NCBI GenBank assembly: GCA_030673805.1 | Contig: DAOVIH010000036.1 | Span: 1-11,817 of the forward strand | DNA from: Candidatus Bathyarchaeota archaeon | GTDB lineage: Archaea > Thermoproteota > Bathyarchaeia > Bathyarchaeales > Bathycorpusculaceae | DNA length: 11,817 bases | Reading direction: 5' to 3' | Shown: piece after piece, positions 6,387-11,817 of the stretch | Layout: every line of letters starts with the position of its first letter | How positions within the stretch are numbered: position 1 is the first letter of the stretch | The notes under the pieces: generated by a model | Database searches by the model: none | What the model was told of the DNA's origin: nothing | Seen by the model: the letters and a program-made list of their open reading frames with translations, nothing else | Translations under genes and position numbers: made by a program

Positions 6387-8292
6387 AAGTCTCTAAGATT
6401 CTAGGAATGATGGCGTTAATTCCGGTTTTCTTATTAATTAAGCTAGCCAAGTTATGAATCTTCGCCGTTTCCCCGTGAACAAAGAATACCCTTTCAGGTT
6501 TGGGCTTGAGGTGAGTCAAGTAACGAAATATTTGGCGTCTATCCGAGTGCCCTGAAAAACCTTCGATTGATTCGATCTGGAGTTTTACTTGTACAACTCC
6601 CATCTTCCCATCATTGTCAACCATTGTGACCTCACTCACGCCTTTTTGCACTCTCTTGCCCATAGTACCTTCTATCTGATAGCTAACAAAAACCATAGTG
6701 TTTTTGTCATTCTCAGCCCAATTCTTAAAGTATTCCACCACCGGACCACCTTCGAGCATCCCTGAAGTAGCCAAAACGATACAAGGCTCGCCTTCAAGAA
6801 TATCTTGCCTGACACTAGGATGTTCCACAATTGTAAAGTATTCTGATTGAAAGGGATTAACTTCCTGATGAAGAATGCTATTACGAACATCCCTACTCAA
6901 ATACTCTGGATAAGCTGTATGAATAGCCGTTGCTTCTGAAATCATGCCTTCGATAAAAATCGGAGCCTCTCTCATCAGTCCCCGTCGCATATAACCGTCG
7001 AGAATAAGCATTATCTCTTGAGATCTACCAACCGCGGGCACAGGAATTAGTACGTTACCTTTTCGTTCCAAAGTCCTATTTACGACCGTTGTTAGGCGTT
7101 CCTCAGCTTCAACTCGAGAAGGCATAACGTCAGCCGGTCCACCGTAGGTGCTTTCAGTAATTACGGTTTCAACCCTTGGAAACTCTGTTGCTGCAGCTTC
7201 AAGTAGCATACTTCGAGCATATTTGTAATCACCAGTATAAACTATGTTGTGTAAGCCCTCACCAATGTGCAAATGAGCCATAGATGCACCAAGGATGTGA
7301 CCAGAATTATGCAAAGTAAGACGAATGTCTGGAGCTATATCGGTCACCACACCATCACGAAGAGGAATAGTGTGCAAAACGCATTCACGAACATCCCGAG
7401 CATCATAATATGGTGTTACGCCTTGCTTGCTTGCAACATCCAAGAAATCCAATTGAAGCAGAGTCATCAAATTAGAGGTGGGAGCAGAACAATACACTGG
7501 ACCGTCATACCCGTATTTATAAAGGAATGGTGTTAAACCACAATGGTCTAGGTGAGCATGGCTTATGACGACTGCATCCAAAGAGTCAACTTGGAATTCT
7601 GGAGAGTCAAACCTAGGAAAAGTCTCAAAAGCCCTTCTCAAGCCAGGGTTTATTCCACAATCCAACAACACACTGCTTTCTCTGGTTTTAACGAGGAAGG
7701 CTGAACGACCTACTTCTCGAGCTCCTCCAAGAACTATTATTCGAACGTCTCCAACTTCGTAAGTTCTTGGTCTAAAAATCCTTTCCCCAATTGAACGCAG
7801 TATCCTTTCCCTTTCTTTACTCTCTGAATGAAGATAGTGGCGCATATGAGTTACGATTTTGGAACGTATGGGAGGACTCCTAAGCACCCGAGGGCGCCAT
7901 TTTGTTTTTCTTATAATCTCTTGTAGAGCGGTTCCGTTCCTGCCAATAACCAATCCGGGTTTTTTTGTTTCAATTATTATTTCGCCTAAGCTTGGATCAA
8001 AGTTAATGTCAGTGATTTCAGCTTCGGTTGGTATTAACTCGCGGGCAATTCGCTCTGCATCACTTTCGGAGACTCTAACCGAAGGATCTGGACGCACAAC
8101 AATTCGTTTCCTGATCACCCCGACAATTTCTGCTACAATTTTACTCTGTTCAGCTAAAATCTCAGGTTTCTTTGTATAAACAGCAAGTGTAGGGCCTTCA
8201 TATTCTATTCGCGTTACTTCAGCTTCGGTTGGAACGTTTTCCAAGATATAGCGACTAATTTCTATCTTGTCTTTGTCATAACTTCGCCCCAC
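6373..8292 (-). CDS. fttA: aCPSF1/FttA, beta-CASP ribonuclease and transcription termination factor
   Basis: A 639-residue protein of standard length. N-terminal KH-type domains (about 1-145) carry the GxxG loop G117-R-N-G120. Then come the metallo-beta-lactamase motifs HAHLDH (245-250), GHILGAS (H332) and YTGDY (D355). The beta-CASP motifs follow: ITEST (E380), GHSD (H582) and VHGE (H606). All metal ligands are present, so it should be an active zinc endoribonuclease. In archaea aCPSF1 cleaves nascent RNA at U-rich sites and terminates transcription, as CPSF73 does in eukaryotes. The GTG start at 8292 is supported by GAGGAAG at 8301-8307, which overlaps the psmB stop codon; the genes are 13 bp apart and translationally coupled. 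The stop lies inside the opposite-strand sepF gene. Confidence 0.97.
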   Translation of the reverse strand: MGRSYDKDKIEISRYILENVPTEAEVTRIEYEGPTLAVYTKKPEILAEQSKIVAEIVGVIRKRIVVRPDPSVRVSESDAERIARELIPTEAEITDINFDPSLGEIIIETKKPGLVIGRNGTALQEIIRKTKWRPRVLRSPPIRSKIVTHMRHYLHSESKERERILRSIGERIFRPRTYEVGDVRIIVLGGAREVGRSAFLVKTRESSVLLDCGINPGLRRAFETFPRFDSPEFQVDSLDAVVISHAHLDHCGLTPFLYKYGYDGPVYCSAPTSNLMTLLQLDFLDVASKQGVTPYYDARDVRECVLHTIPLRDGVVTDIAPDIRLTLHNSGHILGASMAHLHIGEGLHNIVYTGDYKYARSMLLEAAATEFPRVETVITESTYGGPADVMPSRVEAEERLTTVVNRTLERKGNVLIPVPAVGRSQEIMLILDGYMRRGLMREAPIFIEGMISEATAIHTAYPEYLSRDVRNSILHQEVNPFQSEYFTIVEHPSVRQDILEGEPCIVLATSGMLEGGPVVEYFKNWAENDKNTMVFVSYQIEGTMGKRVQKGVSEVTMVDNDGKMGVVQVKLQIESIEGFSGHSDRRQIFRYLTHLKPKPERVFFVHGETAKIHNLASLINKKTGINAIIPRILETFILM

Positions 8293-8305
8293 GATTCTAA
8301 CTTCC

Positions 8306-8938
8306 TCAATTCGTCAGCAGTTGTCGCTTTTCTTCGTCAGTTAATTGATTATAACCGTTTTCGTCTATTGTTATGATGTCATAACTGTTGCCGCTAGCAA
8401 CATCACGCCTCATAGCTGAATTGACAGCTTTGGCGATAATAGGCAACAGTTGCTCTATCGTAACACCGTCCTTATACTTGTCTTCCAAAACACCATACGC
8501 TATTGGTGACCCGGAACCCGTAGCAACCGATTTCTCTTCAGTCAAACTGCCAAGAGGATCCATTGAAAAGACATGAGGACCGGACTCATCAACACCACCA
8601 ATCAAAATCTGGGTCATCAATCCTCTAGCTGAGAACAGAAGATTGGCAGTCATCCTCGCCGCAGAGCTGATGGGCATTGGTCTATTCAAGTTAATCCGAT
8701 AGAGCTGAGCATTTGCGGTGATTATATCAACTACCCTTTGTGCATCGGCAACAGTCCCAGCTATAGTCATTCCGATATGCTCGTCTATCTTGTACACTTT
8801 CTTTCCGTGTTTGTGAGCTACGTAATGGCCCATAGTTACGCGAGTATCTGAAGCCAAGATGACACCGTCTTTGCAGACGACCCCTATAGTTGTTGTTCCT
8901 TTCTTTATCAACCGGCTAGCTGGATCAGTGTATACCAC
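8306..8938 (-). CDS. psmB: 20S proteasome beta subunit
   Basis: A 210-residue Ntn-hydrolase. A short propeptide of 14 residues ends in KKG before TTTIGVV; autocleavage would expose T15 as the catalytic nucleophile. D31 and K47 occupy the places of mature Asp17 and Lys33. GTVADAQ, ATGSGSPIAYGVLE and the SAMRRDVASGN segment complete the beta-subunit signature. It forms the inner rings of the proteasome core, which degrades unfolded or tagged proteins. The GTG start at 8938 has GGAG about ten nt upstream. A minus-strand TTAATAAATC at 9011-9020 could be the TATA element, with a leader of about 50 nt. It is the first gene of an operon with aCPSF1, a conserved archaeal neighbourhood. Confidence 0.97.
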   Translation of the reverse strand: MVYTDPASRLIKKGTTTIGVVCKDGVILASDTRVTMGHYVAHKHGKKVYKIDEHIGMTIAGTVADAQRVVDIITANAQLYRINLNRPMPISSAARMTANLLFSARGLMTQILIGGVDESGPHVFSMDPLGSLTEEKSVATGSGSPIAYGVLEDKYKDGVTIEQLLPIIAKAVNSAMRRDVASGNSYDIITIDENGYNQLTDEEKRQLLTN

Positions 8939-9239
8939 TTATTTCAGTCTCCATAAAATTTGAATTTGCAACAACTCGTTATGAAGCAGCATCTTGTAAA
9001 CACATCATGGGATTTATTAACATTACGGTTTGGTTTCTATTGAGCCATAGAGCAACTAACCCAGTTAGCGAGTGCTGAGTTAATTGTCTTATTAGGGGGA
9101 AAACAAATTCTTCAATCTCAGGCTAGGCGTTTGGAATAGGATTAAAAGAAGCTACTTCTAAAAAGGTGATCCCTGAAAGAGATATTAGTTTGCGATGAAA
9201 TAGGCTTCTGAGTTAAAGAAGTTTTAGCCCCATCAGGGA
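8939..9239. other. Spacer between rpoH and psmB with several inverted repeats
   Basis: No gene is visible in these 301 bp. Features seen: CTAAC-CCA-GTTAG (5-bp arms) within 9050-9075; AGAAG-CTA-CTTCT at 9148-9160; and the arms ATCCCTGA (9169-9176) and TCAGGGAT (9233-9240), an 8-bp match 56 bp apart directly behind the rpoH stop. Read from rpoH, the AGAAG/CTTCT hairpin is followed by TTTTAA and could end that transcript. The psmB promoter lies near 9011-9020. Confidence 0.45.
9148..9160 (-). terminator. Possible hairpin terminator after rpoH
   Basis: On the minus strand AGAAG-TAG-CTTCT forms a 5-bp stem with a 3-nt loop, followed at once by TTTAA and preceded by TTTTT. It lies about 80 bp past the rpoH stop. 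The stem is short and AT-rich, so this is tentative. Confidence 0.3.
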
Positions 9240-9791
9240 TTAAACTACGACGTATCGATAGGTTACGTGTTCACCAGCAGTGGAGCTTTTCCGCGTTATT
9301 TTGAGAACGTCACCAACTTTAGCGCCTATAGCCAGAACAACAGGGTCTATGGATTTTACATGGGGCATTTGGTGGGGATGCACTTTATAATGAGACAGGA
9401 TTTGCTCTCGATCCTTTAACCCCAGAATTTGGTGTTCTGGAACCAGCTCATGGTTGAATATCTCAAACACCGGAAAGGTTTTTGGCATAAGTGTTATTTT
9501 CTTCTGTTTAACTCTTTGTTTGACTGCATGAGTGTATCTTCCTTCTGTTAGCACGATGGCACGTTCGATTTCCTTTTGGTTCATGATTTTTTGGAGATAG
9601 GTGAGTGCTGCAATGCCAACTGTGGCTCCATTTAGTACACACCACACAATTACCTTTTCTTTTGTTTTTGGGATTTTAACTGTGTAGGCAATGACGCCTT
9701 CGTATTCTTCTTTCTCAACTAGTTTGTATTTTCTAAACTTGATTAAGACTGCTGCCTTGCGTTCTTCCACTGTCTCAGGTTTTCCTGTCAA
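9240..9791 (-). CDS. rpoH: RNA polymerase subunit Rpo5/RpoH with an extra Rpb5-like N-terminal domain
   Basis: A 183-residue protein, about twice the usual archaeal RpoH (75-85 residues). Residues 108-183 are a complete RpoH/Rpb5 assembly domain: NHELVPEH (113-120), the SHYKVHPHQMP region, DPVVLAIGAKVGDVLKI and RKSSTAGEHVTYRYV. Residues 1-105 look like the eukaryote-specific Rpb5 jaw domain. From about residue 58, VGI and the following 34 residues align without gaps to human RPB5 as I recall it (shared M, I, R, A, T, K, Q and conservative hydrophobics), and the junction to the C-domain keeps the same spacing class. The TTG start has GGTG six nt upstream, and an in-frame TGA at 9795-9797 blocks extension. 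The TATA TTTAA at 9844-9848 gives a leader of about 29 nt. It is not next to rpoB, so it is monocistronic and could be either the only RpoH or a second copy. Confidence 0.93.
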   Translation of the reverse strand: MTGKPETVEERKAAVLIKFRKYKLVEKEEYEGVIAYTVKIPKTKEKVIVWCVLNGATVGIAALTYLQKIMNQKEIERAIVLTEGRYTHAVKQRVKQKKITLMPKTFPVFEIFNHELVPEHQILGLKDREQILSHYKVHPHQMPHVKSIDPVVLAIGAKVGDVLKITRKSSTAGEHVTYRYVVV

Positions 9792-9841
9792 AACTCACAC
9801 CTTTTTGCTTAGGGCACTCGGAACCTAAAAAGAGCCTTGCC

Positions 9842-9850
9842 CCTTAAACC
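9842..9850 (-). promoter_or_regulatory. TATA box of rpoH
   Basis: On the minus strand GGTTTAAGG places the transcription start near 9820, about 29 nt before the TTG start codon. The small gene on the + strand begins 132 bp from rpoH, so the two promoters share this short divergent space. Confidence 0.45.
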
Positions 9851-9923
9851 TTACGCTCCAAAAGTGGCGATCTCTCCCGTTTTCCCCCTTTTTTTCACAT
9901 TTAGCTCCAAGGGAGGGTCCTCT

Positions 9924-10088
9924 ATGAATAAAGAGGAGTTCAAGAGTAGCCTTTGGCATCATCGAGTGCCGGATTTCAAATTGGTTTTTTGCGGTCCCAG
10001 CGGCGGCGAGTGGAGCGTTCTAGTTTACTCCAATAAAGAAAAGCGGAGATTGAAAAGGAGAACTAAAAATGAAACAGGAAGAGTATAG
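9924..10088 (+). CDS. Small basic protein of 54 residues, function unknown
   Basis: The ATG at 9924 follows GGGAGGG (9911-9917), one of the strongest ribosome binding sites in the window, so I take it as a real gene. The frame is open back to 9837, but the upstream part (proline-rich, no binding site) is probably untranslated. The protein begins MNKEEFKSSLWHHRVPDFKL, continues with a short strand pattern (LVFCGPSGGEWSVLVYS) and ends in a highly basic tail KEKRRLKRRTKNETGRV. A tail like that suggests nucleic-acid or ribosome binding. There is one cysteine only, so no zinc site. It stands head-to-head with rpoH. No family recognised. Confidence 0.55.
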   Translation: MNKEEFKSSLWHHRVPDFKLVFCGPSGGEWSVLVYSNKEKRRLKRRTKNETGRV

Positions 10089-10486
10089 CAACAGGGATTT
10101 TTCTCTTGATCCCATCTAGATGTTTGTAAGGGACATACGGGTCGATGCGCAAGGGCCAAAGAAAAGTTGCTTGACATGCAGATTTGCAGACTGGCCTACA
10201 TTATCTACGTAGATACGCCACTGACGTGATCACAAGACAACTAAGAAAGGAGAAATGATCAAATCTGAAGGAATATTAGACAGAAGGGTTTGCTGAAGCC
10301 CAGATGCAGGAGCCTATTTTGGAGAAATAGAAATGAAACTGCCAAAGCTTCTCAAATTAATGAAATATTGCTCTAAGAGTGACTTTCATATCTTAAACTT
10401 TTATACAATAAATAGTTTTTAATGACAATTGGAATAAAGGGGTAACGATAGGTGGCGTGTGAACCCAAGGATGGGACATTCTAACT
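10089..10486. other. Gene-poor spacer before the histidine phosphatase gene
   Basis: About 400 bp without a convincing gene. Two mini-frames have SD-like sequences: 13 codons from 10257, and 29 codons at 10333-10422 (GGAG at 10321-10324). The second begins MKLPKLLK, contains KYC.K...H and recalls the start of ribosomal protein eL42, but it breaks down after about 20 residues; at most it is a relic. TTTTATAC (10399-10406) or TTTTTAAT (10416-10423) are candidate TATA boxes for the next gene, with leaders of about 58 or 41 nt. Confidence 0.4.
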
Positions 10487-11173
10487 TTGAATTTGTACGT
10501 TTTTAGACATGCTGAAACAACTGATAATGCCAAGGGGATATTTTCAGGTTGGCGTAACCCAAAACTAACTAAAAAAGGACTCCGACAGGCAAAGCAGACT
10601 GCACTACAGCTCAAAAATGCCGAGATAAACTACGCCTTTACCTCCAGTCTCCGAAGGGCAAAACGAACCCTTGAAATTGTCCTTCAAGATCATCCTGATG
10701 TACCGGTTTTTGTTGATGATAGGCTTATTGAACGCTGTTACGGCTTACTTGAAGGAAAAAGCAAAAAAAGGTTGTTAAAAGAAAGGCCTGAATGGTTTGC
10801 AAAAATTCACAGAGCCTACGACTTTCCTCCACCTGAAGGAGAAAGCCTAAGGATGGTTCATAAACGCACCATAGCCTTTCTTAGGCTCTTGAAAGCTTGG
10901 CTAAGAGAACACCCTGGTAACGTAGCAATCTCATGTCACGGGAATTCTATACGCCCAATACGCAAAACCTTCGAACAATTAAGCCTAAAACAGATGTGCC
11001 AGCTAGAAACACCCCAGGACAAAGCCATAAAATATGCGCTTCGATTGCATGAAGTAAGAGTTGTAGCATCTCCAAATCAAGAAAAAGAACCTCGTTGGGA
11101 GGGCATGTTGGTCCCAAAAAAAGTCAAACTATCATCAGATCCTAGAAACCCTTTGAAGAAGTATTACCGTTAA
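10487..11173 (+). CDS. Histidine phosphatase superfamily protein, phosphoglycerate mutase-like
   Basis: A 228-residue protein with the RHG-type motif as R7-H8-A9-E10 in VFRHAETTDN, where H8 is the phosphorylated histidine. The SSLRRAKRT motif (R57) and E82 in LIERCYGLLEGK follow, matching the NERHYGxLxG element of 2,3-bisphosphoglycerate-dependent phosphoglycerate mutase. The second catalytic histidine is H151 in SCHGNSIRPI. The full catalytic set is present, so activity is likely as a phosphoglycerate mutase or a broad phosphatase; the family does not fix the substrate. The last 50 residues are longer and more basic than in bacterial GpmA. The TTG at 10487 is the only start that gives the family N-terminus (NLYVFRHAET). 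GGATGG at 10469-10474 is a distant binding site, and an in-frame TGA at 10460 limits extension. Confidence 0.88.
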   Translation: MNLYVFRHAETTDNAKGIFSGWRNPKLTKKGLRQAKQTALQLKNAEINYAFTSSLRRAKRTLEIVLQDHPDVPVFVDDRLIERCYGLLEGKSKKRLLKERPEWFAKIHRAYDFPPPEGESLRMVHKRTIAFLRLLKAWLREHPGNVAISCHGNSIRPIRKTFEQLSLKQMCQLETPQDKAIKYALRLHEVRVVASPNQEKEPRWEGMLVPKKVKLSSDPRNPLKKYYR

Positions 11174-11283
11174 CTATCAGCCTTACCCTCTCTTCGCTAT
11201 TTTGTCAAGGTTTTTGGAGCCGATTCTCCTACACTGTGAACAAAAAACCGTTCTTGAAGTCTTCCTTTAGTTACTTTGTTACT

Positions 11284-11355
11284 TGGTCTAGCATGGACTA
11301 GCATACATGCCTGGGGCACATTCGATCCATGGTTCAAATCCCAGCCGCCCCACCA
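11284..11355 (+). pseudogene. Degenerate tRNA-Pro(GGG)-like sequence lacking the 5' acceptor strand
   Basis: From tRNA position 8 to the CCA end the sequence can be numbered as a tRNA: T8, A14, G15, G18-G19 and A21; an anticodon loop CTGGGGC (11311-11317, anticodon GGG); variable loop ending C48; T-loop TTCAAAT (11333-11339); 3' acceptor strand CCGCCCC (11345-11351), A73 and an encoded CCA. But the seven bases before position 8 (TGTTACT) do not pair with the acceptor strand, which needs GGGGCGG. Pairs 12-23, 27-43 and 31-39 and two T-stem pairs are also mismatched. CTAGCAT occurs twice in the D-arm (11288-11294, 11298-11304). I read it as a decayed or truncated tRNA-Pro copy; an integration-site remnant is an alternative. 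Confidence 0.5.
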
Positions 11356-11376
11356 CCAAATCCACACACTAGAAAA

Positions 11377-11390
11377 GTTCAAATTTGAAC
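11377..11390. repeat. Perfect 14-bp palindrome
   Basis: GTTCAAATTTGAAC is fully self-complementary, 22 bp past the tRNA-like CCA. Its first half repeats the T-loop octamer GTTCAAAT found at 11332-11339. It could be a protein binding site or a recombination leftover. Confidence 0.4.
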
Positions 11391-11435
11391 AGCCTCACCA
11401 GGGCATACACATTCAGTGTTGGCTAGGCGATAAAG

Positions 11436-11460
11436 ACACCCAAATTGTTGCACTGGGTGT
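11436..11460 (+). other. Stem-loop in the gene-poor region
   Basis: ACACCCA (11436-11442) pairs perfectly with TGGGTGT (11454-11460) around an 11-nt loop. No T tract follows, so it is not a typical terminator. It may belong to an RNA or be chance. Confidence 0.3.
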
Positions 11461-11482
11461 AGTTGTGGGTTGAAATAACAAG

Positions 11483-11517
11483 TTTTAAATCCCGAAACAC
11501 TACATAACATAGTTATG
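11483..11517 (+). promoter_or_regulatory. TATA box with a perfect inverted repeat at the predicted transcription start
   Basis: TTTTAAAT (11483-11490) is followed by CATAAC-ATA-GTTATG (11503-11517), a perfect 6-bp inverted repeat around the expected start at about 11513. The ATG at 11515 is part of the repeat and would be a leaderless start of a 22-codon frame ending at 11583. The arrangement looks like an operator over a start site. It lies 231 bp before the next gene start at 11748. Confidence 0.4.
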
Positions 11518-11747
11518 GGATGGAGTCTAAGTCGTTGGCGGCAACTTAATCTACATATTGGGGATTCAGGGGGAAGCAGATAGAAAGTGAGTTCAGCCAA
11601 AATGTTTTGCTTTGGAAGCGATGAGTATTCTCTGTTTTACGCTGTTTTCTAATCCTTCAATTAAATCCGATGAAGTTCTGTGAGTGATGTTGCTGAAGGC
11701 GACAAAAGCCTCACCGCAAATATAAGTCTCATTAGAGGCGAAACAAA

Positions 11748-11817
11748 ATGGAAAAAATCAGAGTGAAAAAATCAAAAATTGCTACTATCGCATTGGTTCT
11801 AGTGTTAACGATTGCTA
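11748..11817 (+). CDS. N-terminus of a secreted or membrane-anchored protein (cut by the window end)
   Basis: The ATG at 11748 has GAGG at 11735-11738, nine nt upstream, and opens 23 codons to the window end. The visible part is a classic signal sequence: a basic start with MEKIRVKKSK, then the hydrophobic run IATIALVLVLTIA. It is probably a Sec signal peptide or a membrane anchor. Large surface proteins of Bathyarchaeia often begin this way, which is a recollection and not a test. Nothing can be said about its function. Confidence 0.7.
   Translation, partial: MEKIRVKKSKIATIALVLVLTIA

Larger units (their letters stand above)
11174..11747. other. 574-bp region with no supported protein gene
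   Basis: Open frames here are short and lack binding sites; several are antisense to the tRNA-like sequence. It holds the degenerate tRNA, a 14-bp palindrome, a stem-loop, a TATA plus inverted repeat, and AGGC-GACAAAA-GCCT at 11696-11710. AAATATAAG (11718-11726) and TTAAATC (11664-11670) are candidate TATA elements for the last gene. Confidence 0.5.

Noticed and set aside
9837..9923. Upstream extension of the 54-residue small gene to an ATG at 9837.
   Set aside because: No binding site at 9837, low-complexity Pro/Phe content, and a very strong binding site directly before the ATG at 9924.
10200..10310. C/D-box small RNA, suggested by TGATC and CTGA words.
   Set aside because: No true RTGATGA C box paired with a D box at the right distance was found.
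10333..10422. A 29-codon frame beginning MKLPKLLK with KYC.K...H, resembling the start of ribosomal protein eL42.
   Set aside because: The likeness ends after about 20 residues, the second zinc-ligand pair is missing and the frame stops early; the resemblance may be chance.
11197..11382. Frames on both strands across the tRNA-like sequence.
   Set aside because: The GGWDLNH-type translation is the usual artefact of reading antisense through a tRNA T-arm.
11686..11747. A possible riboswitch (GTGATG..GCTGAAGGCGACAAAAGCC) before the last gene.
   Set aside because: The AGGC/GCCT stem is only 4 bp and I could not match it to any riboswitch consensus I know.
1..11817. CRISPR array or insertion sequence.
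   Set aside because: No regularly spaced repeats, no transposase-like frame and no terminal inverted repeats with target duplications were seen.

Overview
This window comes from an archaeal chromosome. It carries an archaeal/eukaryotic-type informational gene set: uS10, eL37, an Sm-like protein, an MCTS1-like PUA protein, an aCPSF1/FttA ribonuclease, a 20S proteasome beta subunit and RNA polymerase subunit Rpo5/RpoH. It also has HerA, Mre11, archaeal SepF, TATA-type promoters about 26 bp before likely transcription starts, and many GTG/TTG starts. The AT-rich genome, the gene mix and the signal-peptide style of the last partial gene resemble Bathyarchaeia or a neighbouring TACK lineage. That placement is an inference from impression, not from a search.

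Layout, left to right. (1) Positions 1-1936: the 3' part of herA, then mre11 on the + strand, a DNA end-resection pair. (2) 2165-2962: an AN1 zinc finger fused to a site-2 (M50) membrane protease. (3) 2993-3301, minus: ribosomal protein uS10, standing alone, with a doubtful small ORF upstream. (4) 3948-4562: an unrecognised 204-residue protein. (5) 4641-5084, minus: a tight Lsm-eL37 operon in which the eL37 ribosome binding site overlaps the Lsm stop codon. (6) 5380-6386: an MCTS1/Tma20-like RNA-binding protein and the cell-division protein SepF. (7) 6373-8938, minus: psmB followed by aCPSF1/FttA in a two-gene operon, whose end overlaps sepF tail-to-tail by 14 bp. (8) 9240-9791, minus: an RNA polymerase Rpo5/RpoH carrying an extra N-terminal domain of about 105 residues that resembles the eukaryotic Rpb5 jaw domain. 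(9) 9924-10088: a small head-to-head gene with a strong ribosome binding site. (10) 10487-11173: a histidine phosphatase of the phosphoglycerate mutase type. (11) 11174-11747: a long gene-poor stretch with a degenerate tRNA-Pro(GGG)-like sequence lacking its 5' acceptor strand, plus several inverted repeats. (12) 11748-end: the start of a secreted or membrane-anchored protein.

Most genes are housekeeping, covering transcription and its termination, translation, proteolysis, DNA repair and division. The most unusual items are the two-domain, eukaryote-like RpoH located away from the core polymerase genes, the damaged tRNA-Pro relic, the short SepF without an obvious membrane anchor, the AN1-protease fusion, and two inverted repeats placed just after TATA boxes.
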